Positions 1 to 8,806 of a stretch of DNA of 64,000 bases are shown here, in pieces (positions within the stretch are counted from its first letter, which is position 1; every line of letters starts with the position of its first letter). The DNA is taken from assembly GCF_018127965.1 (NCBI RefSeq), contig NZ_CP072349.1:624001-688000 (forward strand), read 5' to 3'. The position numbers and the translations under genes are program-made. Origin of the DNA: Prevotella melaninogenica. Its GTDB lineage: Bacteria > Bacteroidota > Bacteroidia > Bacteroidales > Bacteroidaceae. A model generated the notes under the pieces. It ran no database searches and was not told where the DNA came from. It was given only the letters and a program-made list of their open reading frames with translations.

Positions 1-900
1 GATACCACTGTCCTGCATACCAGCAATGTGCTGAATCTGTCCAGAGATACCACAAGCGATGTAAACCTTTGGATGGACGGTGACACCGGTCTGACCAATC
101 TGACGATCGTGGTCTACCCAACCTGCATCAACAGCGGCACGGCTGGCACCAACCTCTCCATGAAGCTCTTTAGCCAACTTAAAGAGTAAGTCGAAACCTT
201 CCTTAGAGCCGACACCATAGCCACCTGCGATAACGATTGAAGCCTCCTTGAGGTTATTCTGTGCAGGCTCAACATGACGGTCGATAACCTTTACGACATA
301 GTCAACCTCTGGTACATACTTCGCAACATCTGGATAGACAACCTCGCCCTTTGCCTTACCCTCATAGATAGCCTTCTGCATAACGCCAGAGCGTACGGTA
401 GCCATCTGTGGACGGTGGTCAGGGTTGACGATGGTTGCTACGATGTTACCACCGAAGGCAGGGCGAATCTGATAGAGCAGATTCTCATAACGCTTACCAG
501 CTTTCTTATCTTCGTAGTCACCAATCTCAAGTTGAGTACAATCGGCAGTAAGACCACTTGTCAATGAAGATGACACATGTGGACCAAGGTCACGACCGAT
601 AACTGTAGCACCCATCAAACAGATCTGTGGTTTCTCCTCAGTGAAGAGGTTTACAAGAATGTCTGTGTGTGGTGCTGATGTGTAAGGGAAGAGTCCCTCA
701 CCATCAAAGACAAAGAGTTTGTCTACACCGTATGGCAGGATTTGGTCTTCTACCTTTCCTTTGATGCCACTACCGGCAGCGATGGCATGGAGTTCCACAC
801 CTAACTCATTTGCGAGCTTGCGACCCTTGGTCAACAGCTCCTGTGAAACCTCCTGTACGGTGGTTTCCTCTATTTCGCAATATACAAATACGTTGTTCAT
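1..900 (-). CDS. etfA: Electron transfer flavoprotein alpha subunit (partial)
   Basis: EtfA binds FAD and, as a heterodimer with EtfB, carries electrons between acyl-CoA dehydrogenase-type enzymes and the respiratory chain or a bifurcating partner. The reading frame starts at ATG 898-900 and is open for 300 codons to the left edge, so the C-terminus is missing. The last residues visible, ACGISGQIQHIAGMQDSG, are the conserved FAD-binding segment of EtfA. The N-terminal domain reads MNNVFVYCEIEE. It lies 276 bp downstream of etfB on the same strand, and the gap holds two C-rich repeats. The family call is firm; the physiological partner cannot be read from this window. Confidence 0.95.
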   Translation of the reverse strand, partial: MNNVFVYCEIEETTVQEVSQELLTKGRKLANELGVELHAIAAGSGIKGKVEDQILPYGVDKLFVFDGEGLFPYTSAPHTDILVNLFTEEKPQICLMGATVIGRDLGPHVSSSLTSGLTADCTQLEIGDYEDKKAGKRYENLLYQIRPAFGGNIVATIVNPDHRPQMATVRSGVMQKAIYEGKAKGEVVYPDVAKYVPEVDYVVKVIDRHVEPAQNNLKEASIVIAGGYGVGSKEGFDLLFKLAKELHGEVGASRAAVDAGWVDHDRQIGQTGVTVHPKVYIACGISGQIQHIAGMQDSGI

Positions 901-947
901 AAATCAAATGTTCGACCAAGCACCAATCCAACTAACTGGCCCCAACT

Positions 948-1126
948 GGCCCCTCCCCCTTACCCCTCCCCCAAGGGAGGGGAGTGAAATGTATCACTTG
1001 CTGTTGTGCAACTGCCTTATTAGAAGGTTGTTCATAAAACTTCTTTCCCTTATGATGTCTGTAGCTAATATAAAGCATCAGGACATTCTACGCCCCTCCC
1101 TCTGGGGGAGGGGATGGGGGAGGGGC
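948..1126. repeat. Pair of C-rich hairpin repeats in inverted orientation
   Basis: Two related C-rich blocks lie between etfB and etfA, at about 948-984 and 1092-1126. Each holds its own hairpin (CCCCTCCC then GGGAGGGG at 963-982), and the second block is close to the reverse complement of the first, so the two can also pair with each other. A third relative follows the stop codon at 53440-53470. The position between two co-directional genes suggests an effect on readthrough from etfB into etfA, which is inference. Confidence 0.7.
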
Positions 1127-1176
1127 TTGTCGGTTGACTTGTTAGTTAGTTGGTCAGTCGGTTATTTGTTTTTTAT

Positions 1177-2046
1177 TTAACCAATAATCTTCTCTCCTAA
1201 CAGTTCTTTGATGAGTCCTTCTACATCCCCATCTGAGCCGGTGAGTGTCTTACTCTCCTTAGCTTGGAAGACGATGTTCTGAACAGACTTCACCTTTGTT
1301 GGTGAACCACTCAAACCACACTGCTCCTCATCACCGTTGACATCAGCAACTGACCACTGATTCAGTGTGAGGTAAGGACGCTCCTCGTAGAGATGTGCCC
1401 AAGGCTCATCACCTTTACGCTCCATAGGACAAGTAGCATACTTATACTTCATCACGAGTTTGGCATTGCAAGGACGTGCTGGAGCAGCAGTACCATTCAC
1501 AGTGATGAGAACAGGTAATGGTGCGACAACAGTCTCTACACCACCATCGATATGACGGCGGATAGTAGCCTTACCATCCTCAATCTTCAGGATTTCCTCT
1601 GCGTATGTAACTTGGTTGAGTCCTAACTTCTGTGCAACCTGTGGTCCTACCTGTGCGGTGTCACCATCGATAGCCTGTCGTCCACCGATGATAATGTCTA
1701 CATCACCGATTTTCTGTACAGCTGTCGCTAAAGCATAGGAAGTAGCGAGTGTGTCAGCACCAGCAAACTTACGGTCGGTAAGTAGCCAGCCGGTATCAGC
1801 ACCACGATAGAGTCCCTGTCGGATGATTTCTCCGGCACGTGGAGGACCCATGGTTAAGATTCCTACAGTAGAGCCTGGGTTCTGTTCCTTCAGTCTCAGA
1901 GCCTGCTCCAAAGCGTTTAGGTCTTCGGGGTTGAAGATGGCAGGCAGTGCGGCACGGTTTACCGTTCCTTCGGCTGTCATGGCATCTTTTCCCACATTTC
2001 TTGTGTCAGGTACCTGCTTAGCAAGTACTACAATTTTCAAACTCAT
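1177..2046 (-). CDS. etfB: Electron transfer flavoprotein beta subunit
   Basis: EtfB (FixA type) is the partner of EtfA and binds AMP or a second flavin. The 289-residue protein starts MSLKIVVLAKQVPDT, the usual EtfB opening. It has NPEDLNALEQALRLKE, GILTMGPP and the signature region GGRQAIDGDTAQVGPQVA near residues 121-138, where substrate-channel and AMP contacts lie in the family. Length is normal. It is the first gene of an etfBA unit read leftward. A Bacteroidota promoter sits about 47 bp upstream. The dehydrogenase partner is not in the window. Confidence 0.95.
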   Translation of the reverse strand: MSLKIVVLAKQVPDTRNVGKDAMTAEGTVNRAALPAIFNPEDLNALEQALRLKEQNPGSTVGILTMGPPRAGEIIRQGLYRGADTGWLLTDRKFAGADTLATSYALATAVQKIGDVDIIIGGRQAIDGDTAQVGPQVAQKLGLNQVTYAEEILKIEDGKATIRRHIDGGVETVVAPLPVLITVNGTAAPARPCNAKLVMKYKYATCPMERKGDEPWAHLYEERPYLTLNQWSVADVNGDEEQCGLSGSPTKVKSVQNIVFQAKESKTLTGSDGDVEGLIKELLGEKIIG

Positions 2047-2092
2047 AAATATAATAATGTGTTATTTAATCTTCAATTGTTTTGGTTGAGGG

Positions 2093-2124
2093 CAAAAGTA
2101 CAGTTTTTTTGCAACATAAACAAA
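2093..2124 (-). promoter_or_regulatory. Promoter of etfBA
   Basis: On the minus strand the -7 box TACTTTTG covers 2093-2100, and the -33 box TTTG at 2121-2124 lies 20 bp upstream. This matches the Bacteroidota pattern TTTG-N19-21-TAnnTTTG. The expected start site near 2089 gives a leader of about 43 nt. Confidence 0.7.
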
Positions 2125-2334
2125 AAAGTTGCACAAAAACCGCTTAACTGTGTTTATGTTTGTTAGGAGCGATTCTATTCATGGTTTTGGAGAGGTTGGA
2201 GAAGTTATTGTTGTCTTCAGAATTTTGGATAGACAATGATTCGTTTAAACTTAGGTCTCTGACGAAATGTCACACGGCGAAAGGGAGCGTTCGGAGGGTT
2301 ATCAAAATAAAGCTATTATCATCCTCTTTCATTG

Positions 2335-2632
2335 AGAACCTTTTCATTTTAAGATTTAGAAACTCTGCAGACAAGGATTTGAAAAATCATTACATAGTTT
2401 CGGATAAGACATCAAGAAATAACGGCAAAAACACATATAAGAAGCAGGTTTGCAATCGGCAGAGAATCAGGTAGTTATCAAGTCGTAAAATTAAAGGTGC
2501 TTAATTGCATTTCAAAAGGGCGTTAACAAGGCGCTTAAAGGGCATCTTTTGCAAGCTTAAAGGGTGTCTTTCAGAAGCCAAAAGAGCATGTATTGATTTT
2601 GAGTCGTGGGAAAATAGTTTACAAATCTCAGC
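2335..2632 (+). repeat. Long dispersed intergenic repeat, copy 1 (AAAGGGC family)
   Basis: This stretch matches 63288-63580 by eye over nearly 300 bp (shared pieces include TTTGAAAAATCATTACA, TTCAAAAGGGCGTTA, TTTTGCAAGC, AAAAGAGCATG and AAAATAGTTTACAAA). Its core also matches 55137-55300 in the opposite orientation. The core contains GGTGC and later GCACC or a near copy, so it can fold. A 104-codon open frame across 2160-2474 has no recognisable product. The rest of the 2047-2989 gap holds the etf promoter, one 84-bp repeat and the dnaG promoter. Confidence 0.75.
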
Positions 2633-2799
2633 TAATAAGAGAAAGGTTGTTTGTGTAAGAGAGGTAGGCATCGTACCTAAGTAGATTAATCATGTAGTTT
2701 ATCCCCCATTCTAAAACCATCTAATTGGGTGTAATCATACCTTCATTATAGATTTACCCCAAATTTCCGAAGAGCTATAAGAAGACCTTGAAGTTAGAT

Positions 2800-2883
2800 T
2801 TCCTGTCATATCTGTCATTCTGTGTTGGTGCTTAACTCGTTGGTTTATAGTATAATTACATGAAATGTTAAATGTGACAGCAA
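2800..2883 (+). repeat. 84-bp TTGCTGTCA/TGACAGCAA repeat, copy 1
   Basis: The left end reads TTCCTGTCA (one mismatch to the family end) and the right end TGACAGCAA. The interior carries TTACATGAAATGTTAAA. Length is 84 bp. Conserved sequence continues past the right end (AAAACGAAACTATT). A single TTCATGAA palindrome follows at 2933-2940. Confidence 0.75.
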
Positions 2884-2972
2884 CTAAAAACGAAACTATT
2901 TTCGTAATAATAGGTGTTTTTATTCATGAAGATAATTTGGTGAAGTAGAAGTGTCTTTTTTCTTGTTCTAAC

Positions 2973-3003
2973 TTTGCTATCTCATTGGTTTGTGTTATCT
3001 TTG
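2973..3003 (+). promoter_or_regulatory. Promoter of dnaG
   Basis: TTTG at 2973-2976 is followed after 19 bp by TATCTTTG at 2996-3003, an almost ideal Bacteroidota promoter. The dnaG ATG at 3011 lies only 7 nt after the box, so the transcript would have a leader of a few nucleotides at most. Confidence 0.75.
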
Positions 3004-3010
3004 TAGCATA

Positions 3011-4945
3011 ATGATAGATAGACCGACTGTAGATAGGATTATGAATGCATCGAATATCGTTGAGGTAGTCAGCGATTTCGTTTCTTTACGCAAGACGGGA
3101 ACAAGCTATAAAGGTTTGTGCCCTTTTCATGATGACCGTACACCATCGTTCTCCGTTAGTCCTGTGAAAGGTGTTTACAAATGCTTTTCGTGTGGTGCAG
3201 CGGGTAATGCTGTGAAGTTTATCATGGAGCATGAGCAGATGACTTATCCTGAAGCCTTGAAGTGGCTTGCGAATAAGTATCATATTGAGGTGCATGAGCG
3301 AGAACTGACGAATGAGGAAAAGCAGCAAGAGAATGAACGAGAATCAATGTTCTTGGTCAATGAGTGGGCTGCAAAGTACTTTAATGATATCTTGCACAAC
3401 GATGTTGATGGTTTGGCTATTGGTATGCAGTATTTCCGCAGCCGTGGTTTTAGAGATGATATCATTCGTAAGTTTCAGTTAGGTTTCTGTCTTTCAAGTC
3501 GTCATGCTTTTGCTGATGCAGCCTTAAAGGCAGGTTTCCAAAGAGATTTTCTTATAAAGACAGGTCTTTGCTTTGAGCGTGAGAATGGAGAACTTATCGA
3601 CCGTTTCAATGGGCGTGTGATGTTCCCATGGGTGAGTGTGAGCGGTAAGGTGACAGCCTTTGGTGGTCGTCTGCTGGATTCGCGTACAAAGGGCGTTAGT
3701 CAGAAGTATGTCAACTCGCCTGATAGTGTTATCTATCATAAAGAGAGAGAACTCTATGGTATCTTCCAAGCAAAGAAAGCCATTGCCAAGCACGACCTTG
3801 TTTATATGGTTGAGGGATATACAGACGTTGTCTCTATGCACCAGTGTGGTATTGAGAATGTCGTAGCTAATAGTGGTACAGCACTTTCTGTACATCAGAT
3901 ACGTCTTTTGCACCGCTTCACTCCTAATATCGTTCTACTTTATGATGGCGATGAGGCTGGTCAGCATGCTGCTCTACGAGGTACGGATATGCTGTTGGCA
4001 GAAGGTATGAATGTGAAGGTGCTGTTGCTTCCTGATGGTAAAGACCCAGATGAATTTGCACGTAGTTACAGTGCGGAGGATTTCAGAAAATATATTGAAG
4101 ATAATCAGACAGACTTCATCGTCTTTAAGATTAACGTACTACTAAAGGGTGTCACTGACCCGATTAAGCGCTCAGAGGCAGTTGGCTCAATAGTGCAAAG
4201 TATCTCTGTTATCAAAGACCCGATACTCCGTGATACCTATATCCGTGAGTGTGCGAATCGTACAGGTGTGTCAGAGCGTACATTGATGGAACAGATGAAT
4301 CGTAATATCTATTCCAATCGGGAACAGCAGACACGTGAACAACAGCAACATCGGGCTGCGGTAATGGAGGAGCAACGAGAGGATGCAATGGCTATAGCTT
4401 CTAAACCGACAACATCGAAGGTAGAGCAAATGCTTATCCAAGCTGTTGTCAAGGATGGCGAGAAGGTTATCTTCCGTGATGTGAAAGATGAGAATAGCGG
4501 AGAGACATATAACTTGACCGTAGCACAATACATTGCTTATGACCTTGGAAGCGATAATCTTGGTTTCTCAAATGAACTTTATACTAAGATTCTTCAGGAG
4601 GCTGTAGAGCATTGTGGTGAAGAAGGTTTCAAGGCTGAAGAGTATTTTACACAGCATGCAGATATCAATATTGCATCTGTAGCAGTGAGATTGAGCGTAG
4701 ACCGTTTCCAACTCGCAGAGAGTCTGCAAGTGAAAGAAACAGAACAAACACTGCGTGATCGTGTTATACATCTTGTAGCTGATTTCCGTTTGGAATATGT
4801 TTCTTCTCACTTGAAAGAATTGAATGAACGACTTCTGCAGGTGAAAGATTCGCAAGAGATGCAAGAGATTATGAGCGAGATAATGAGGACACAGAACCTT
4901 CGTAATGAATTAGCAAAGAAAACAGGTAGTAATATTCTGGTATGA
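3011..4945 (+). CDS. dnaG: DNA primase
   Basis: DnaG makes the RNA primers for replication. I start it at ATG 3011 (MIDRPTVDRI), because an in-frame ATG at 2990 lies inside the promoter. The 644-residue protein has the CHC2 zinc finger (C37, H40, C58, C61), the primase core motif RFNGRVMFPW near 198-207, and a Toprim domain with EGYTD at 268-272 and DGDEAG at 312-317, the catalytic and metal-binding acids. The C-terminal third, expected to bind the helicase, is glutamine- and glutamate-rich around 430-460. Its stop overlaps the next start by 4 nt, which implies translational coupling. Confidence 0.97.
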   Translation: MIDRPTVDRIMNASNIVEVVSDFVSLRKTGTSYKGLCPFHDDRTPSFSVSPVKGVYKCFSCGAAGNAVKFIMEHEQMTYPEALKWLANKYHIEVHERELTNEEKQQENERESMFLVNEWAAKYFNDILHNDVDGLAIGMQYFRSRGFRDDIIRKFQLGFCLSSRHAFADAALKAGFQRDFLIKTGLCFERENGELIDRFNGRVMFPWVSVSGKVTAFGGRLLDSRTKGVSQKYVNSPDSVIYHKERELYGIFQAKKAIAKHDLVYMVEGYTDVVSMHQCGIENVVANSGTALSVHQIRLLHRFTPNIVLLYDGDEAGQHAALRGTDMLLAEGMNVKVLLLPDGKDPDEFARSYSAEDFRKYIEDNQTDFIVFKINVLLKGVTDPIKRSEAVGSIVQSISVIKDPILRDTYIRECANRTGVSERTLMEQMNRNIYSNREQQTREQQQHRAAVMEEQREDAMAIASKPTTSKVEQMLIQAVVKDGEKVIFRDVKDENSGETYNLTVAQYIAYDLGSDNLGFSNELYTKILQEAVEHCGEEGFKAEEYFTQHADINIASVAVRLSVDRFQLAESLQVKETEQTLRDRVIHLVADFRLEYVSSHLKELNERLLQVKDSQEMQEIMSEIMRTQNLRNELAKKTGSNILV

Positions 4946-6621
4946 TGAATATGATAAGAAACTTATTCAAACCATCACTTCGTCTCTCAGACCTTGATTT
5001 AGGTGAGAATAGAAGGATTGTCTCAAAGGCATTGAAGGCACTCAACTGTACTGGGGAATGGAGAAAAGAGGGTGATGCAGCAATTGTTCGTTATACATTT
5101 CAGAGTGGACATTTTGGTATTCGTATTATCGGTAATTGTCCACAGGTGGAATTGTCATACCTTTTCTTTGCTGAGGCTGAGATGAAAGATATAAATATTG
5201 TGCGCCATGTGTGCAATCACTTTAATCTTAATTCTACCGGTCCACGTTTTGGTTATACTATCAATGAGGAAACAAATATCATTGATATGCATATCCTAAC
5301 ACCCCTTCTTTTAGATGACGATCGTGCAAAAGATATTCTTTCTTCGGCTATGGTCGATATGTTTTTATGGCAGAATTCTTTTATAAGAAGTCTGACTGAT
5401 GTGAAGAAGGATGCAAAAGGTTCGGCTACAAGTGATTTGGAATGGTCTGAGAAGGAAGTTGCACGTGATTTCTTTCTCCTTCGAGAACAGGAATTAAGAC
5501 ATCAGAAGAAAGGTACCGAGTGGCGTCAGAATGATAAGGAAGCTGCAACTTTGAAACAGTGGATGGACAAGGTTTTTGGTTTGGTGGATGTTGTCTTCTC
5601 TGAGTTGATGGTGGTAACAGATTCCGTAACAGTTATCAAGGACCGTGAATCAATAGCATCTTATAATCTGGCTGATACACTGATCGCAGATGGAGCGTTT
5701 GTTCGACAGAAGGCTGTGCTCGACCTTGTATTCTTCCTCCCAGCTCATCCGACAACTCGTCGTCGTATGACTTTCAGTATTCAACAGGCTGATGGTTGTG
5801 AAGATGTGCTTTACTACCAGGTGGTTGCCACATTGTTACCATTGCCATCAGGGATAGGTAGACCCCTTCATTCGAAGGAAGTACAGGTGCAGTCGCACTC
5901 TGTCTTGTTGGCATACGACCTTCGCTCAACAAAGCAGTTGCAGGATGAGTTCGTTTATATGTGGAAGGAGGCTAAGAGTAAGGTAGCTAATGGTGAGGAG
6001 AACCAACTAACCGAAGAGCAACGATTGATTGCCAATGTGGAGAGTGTGGATGCTGCTCGTTTTGTTTATCGTAGTCGGACCCTTTATCGTCAGAAACGTT
6101 ACTATGAAGCGATTTCTTGTTTGGAGAATGCTTACCGCCTTTTGAATTCTAATATAGATAAAAAGAGTTTAGAAGAACGGAACCTCTTCTTAGAGGTCTG
6201 CTATATGTTAGGCTTCTGCTATAATGAGCTGCAACAGTATGATAGGGCTTATTACTACCTTACGTTTGTAACAGGAATTAATCGCACTCTTTATGCTGAG
6301 GAGTATGTTAACTGTATGATTTATTTGGGTGATTATCGTTCGCTGATGACCATAGACGGAATTTTGAAAGACTTACATAATTCTATTGTTGAGGATGAAG
6401 AAGGCGAATTCGAACAATCGGTGCACCCTTTTCTACAGTTCCTTTACCGACGAAAGGCTTATGTCTTGGTAGAGTTGCATAGGTTTGATGAGGCGGAAGA
6501 AATGCTTCGTCAGATGATAGATGACCCAGAGTCAGGTGATTTTGCATTAGACGAGTTGGCATATATTCAGCAGTTACGAGAGAAGGATAAGACTGGTGGA
6601 ACAGTCGAATCGAATAGTTAG
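4942..6621 (+). CDS. TPR-containing protein of unknown function
   Basis: This 559-residue protein overlaps the dnaG stop (ATGA), so it is probably co-translated with it. No signal peptide or membrane segment is visible. Residues 20-140 alternate short strands and helices in a way that recalls the YbjN/CesT-like fold, a weak structural guess. Residues about 365-545 contain TPR-like helix pairs, for example YRQKRYYEAISCLENAYRLL, MLGFCYNELQQYDRAYYYL and YVLVELHRFDEAEEMLRQM. TPR units normally hold protein partners. I cannot assign a function; the fixed place between primase and cardiolipin synthase says only that it is cytoplasmic and likely housekeeping. Confidence 0.8.
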   Translation: MMNMIRNLFKPSLRLSDLDLGENRRIVSKALKALNCTGEWRKEGDAAIVRYTFQSGHFGIRIIGNCPQVELSYLFFAEAEMKDINIVRHVCNHFNLNSTGPRFGYTINEETNIIDMHILTPLLLDDDRAKDILSSAMVDMFLWQNSFIRSLTDVKKDAKGSATSDLEWSEKEVARDFFLLREQELRHQKKGTEWRQNDKEAATLKQWMDKVFGLVDVVFSELMVVTDSVTVIKDRESIASYNLADTLIADGAFVRQKAVLDLVFFLPAHPTTRRRMTFSIQQADGCEDVLYYQVVATLLPLPSGIGRPLHSKEVQVQSHSVLLAYDLRSTKQLQDEFVYMWKEAKSKVANGEENQLTEEQRLIANVESVDAARFVYRSRTLYRQKRYYEAISCLENAYRLLNSNIDKKSLEERNLFLEVCYMLGFCYNELQQYDRAYYYLTFVTGINRTLYAEEYVNCMIYLGDYRSLMTIDGILKDLHNSIVEDEEGEFEQSVHPFLQFLYRRKAYVLVELHRFDEAEEMLRQMIDDPESGDFALDELAYIQQLREKDKTGGTVESNS

Positions 6622-6638
6622 TGGAAAGGAGAATATAG

Positions 6639-8060
6639 ATGATTTATGTTCATTGGGCATTCTTAGCAGTCTACGTTGTTGTCATCATAATTGTGATGGT
6701 ACGCGTATTGATGGATAACCGACAGCCAGCCAAGACAATGGCGTGGATGTTGGTGCTGACGTTTATCCCAATGTTAGGTATCATTCTTTACTTCTTCTTC
6801 GGTCAGACTACACGTAAGGAGCGTAAGATATGGCAGTATAGTATGGACCAACTGACCAAGCATTCCATGTTGGAGTTTGTAGAACAAAAGCGTCTTCATC
6901 TGCCTAATGAGTATCGAGAACTCATCAAGCTCTTCATGAATCAGAACTGGGTCTTACCTTTTAAGAATAACGAGACAGAGATTTATACTTCTGGATACGA
7001 GTTCTTTCCTTCTTTGTTGATGGAGATTGGTAAGGCTGAACATCATATTCATTTAGATACCTTTATTATTGCCAGTGACCCCTTGGGGCAGATTATAGCC
7101 GATGCTTTGATTGATAAAGCACGACAAGGAGTTGAGGTACGTGTCATCTATGATGATGTGGGCTCTTGGAAAACAAAGAATCGTTTCTTTGACCGTATGC
7201 GTGCTGAAGGAATAAAAGTATATGCCTTCATGCCTGTACGCTTCCCAATCTTTACCAGTAAGGTGAACTATCGTAATCATAGAAAGATATGCGTAATAGA
7301 TGGTGAAGTTGGTTTTATCGGTGGTATGAATATTGCCAAACGTTATGTGAAAGGGATAAAGAAATTAGCTTGGCGTGATACGCATGTTAAGATAACTGGT
7401 GCTGCGGTATATGGTTTGCAACGTGCCTTCTTGGTAGATTGGTTCTTTGTGAGTCGTGAGTTGATAACCGACCATGTTTATTATCCGGTCAGTAAGGTTG
7501 CGGAGAATGATAGTCTTATTCAGATTGTTACCAGTAGCCCAACAAGTTTATGGCCAGAGATTGAGCAAGGTTATGTAAGGGTACTTACCAGTGCGAAGCA
7601 GTATGTCTATATGGAAACACCTTACTTCCTGCCTACCGACCCAATCCTCTTTGCTATGCGTACTGCAGCCTTGTCGGGAGTTGATGTAAGACTAATGATT
7701 CCTTACGAGACAGACACAAAGATTGTGGAATGGGCTTCACGTACTTATGTCTTAGCAACGGTGAAAGCGGGAGTAAAAGTTTATTTATATAAGGCTGGTT
7801 TTAATCATTCGAAACTTCTTGTTGCCGATGATAGTATAGCAACAATTGGTTCTACTAATGTTGATTTCCGTAGTTTCGAGAATGACTTTGAAGCAAATGC
7901 TTTCTTCTATGACAAGAGAATAGCATTGAAGGTAAAGGATATCTTCTTAAAAGATCAAGAAGAGTCTGTTGCTTTGGAAGATGTGCGAAACCTTACACAT
8001 CGTTCATTCCTACAGCGGTTGTGGGAGTCAATGGTTAGACTCTTGAGTCCACTGTTGTAA
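6639..8060 (+). CDS. cls: Cardiolipin synthase (phospholipase D family)
   Basis: Cardiolipin synthase joins two phosphatidylglycerols at the inner membrane. The 473-residue protein has two N-terminal membrane helices (about 5-24 and 34-54), the usual PLDc_N arrangement. Two HKD motifs follow: H214-x-K216-x4-D221 in NHRKICVIDG and H390-x-K392-x4-D397 in NHSKLLVAD, each with the following G-S/T-x-N segment (GGMN, GSTN). Length matches bacterial Cls. It starts 17 bp after the TPR gene and probably ends the dnaG transcription unit; rsmD converges on it. Confidence 0.93.
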   Translation: MIYVHWAFLAVYVVVIIIVMVRVLMDNRQPAKTMAWMLVLTFIPMLGIILYFFFGQTTRKERKIWQYSMDQLTKHSMLEFVEQKRLHLPNEYRELIKLFMNQNWVLPFKNNETEIYTSGYEFFPSLLMEIGKAEHHIHLDTFIIASDPLGQIIADALIDKARQGVEVRVIYDDVGSWKTKNRFFDRMRAEGIKVYAFMPVRFPIFTSKVNYRNHRKICVIDGEVGFIGGMNIAKRYVKGIKKLAWRDTHVKITGAAVYGLQRAFLVDWFFVSRELITDHVYYPVSKVAENDSLIQIVTSSPTSLWPEIEQGYVRVLTSAKQYVYMETPYFLPTDPILFAMRTAALSGVDVRLMIPYETDTKIVEWASRTYVLATVKAGVKVYLYKAGFNHSKLLVADDSIATIGSTNVDFRSFENDFEANAFFYDKRIALKVKDIFLKDQEESVALEDVRNLTHRSFLQRLWESMVRLLSPLL

Positions 8061-8148
8061 AGGTAAGAACCCTTTACCCTAAATCAGACAATATTGTTAA
8101 CTTTCCGATATAACTCTTTTATAGGCAGTCTTACAGGTGAAGCTGTGT

Positions 8149-8679
8149 TTATCTAAACAAAGTGAAGTTCACACTACCATAACTTCTATGTTCTATGAAG
8201 TGAGGGTGAGCGGAGAAATCATTATTCTTACCATGTTCAAAGACAAGTAGACCATCTTCCTTCAATAGGTCATATTGGAAGATGAGGTTTGGAATAGTCT
8301 CTAACTCTGGCAATGCGTATGGAGGGTCAGCAAAGATTAGATCAAACTTCTGATGACAACTTTTTAAGAAACGGAACACATCACCTTTGATTAATATATG
8401 ATCTTCAGTGCCGAGTTTCTCCATACATTGACTGATGAAGCGAGCATGGTCACGGTCTTTCTCTACGCTTATCACCTGTTGGCAACCACGTGATAAAAGT
8501 TCTAAGGATATACTACCCGTACCAGCAAAGAGGTCGAGTGCCGTTGCTTCTTCCCAATCCATGTAAGCATTGATAACATTAAAGATATTCTCTTTAGCAA
8601 AGTCTGTTGTAGGACGTGCCTTAAAGGTACGTGGAATATCAAAATGTCTGCCTTTATATTTTCCTGTTATAATTCGCAT
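8149..8679 (-). CDS. rsmD: 16S rRNA (guanine(966)-N2)-methyltransferase
   Basis: RsmD methylates G966 of 16S rRNA using S-adenosylmethionine. The 176-residue protein opens MRIITGKYKGRHFDIP and has the RPTTDFAKENIFNVI segment typical of RsmD. The SAM-binding motif LDLFAGTGS is at 48-56 and the catalytic DPPY at 118-121. It is slightly shorter than the E. coli protein, as in other Bacteroidota. The DUF3822 gene lies upstream on the same strand; a purine-rich repeat separates the two, so they may share a transcript. Confidence 0.93.
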   Translation of the reverse strand: MRIITGKYKGRHFDIPRTFKARPTTDFAKENIFNVINAYMDWEEATALDLFAGTGSISLELLSRGCQQVISVEKDRDHARFISQCMEKLGTEDHILIKGDVFRFLKSCHQKFDLIFADPPYALPELETIPNLIFQYDLLKEDGLLVFEHGKNNDFSAHPHFIEHRSYGSVNFTLFR

Positions 8680-8692
8680 AGTTTCTATTTTT

Positions 8693-8740
8693 AGGAGATG
8701 AAGGAGATGAAGGAGTTAAGGAGTGAAATGGAGTTAAGAC
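8693..8740 (+). repeat. Purine-rich GGAGTTAAGGAG repeat between rsmD and DUF3822
   Basis: The run contains GGAGATGAAGGAGATGAAGG followed by GGAGTTAAGGAGTGAAATGG and AGTTAAGAC. Near-identical strings occur at 38067-38101 and, as a perfect inverted pair, at 48829-48856 and 48918-48945. It lies outside genes each time. Confidence 0.65.
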
Positions 8741-8806
8741 ATTAGTCTTTTATCGAAGATGTGAGTGGTTTAACTTATTCTATACCTTAATCTTTCTCTA
8801 TTTCTT

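Noticed and set aside
719..1180. 153-codon plus-strand frame across etfA 5' end and the C-rich repeats
   Set aside because: Proline-rich translation of repeat hairpins and antisense of etfA; no domain, no promoter.
2160..2474. 104-codon plus-strand frame in the gap before dnaG
   Set aside because: Its second half lies in the long dispersed repeat, and the other copy at 63288 has no matching frame.
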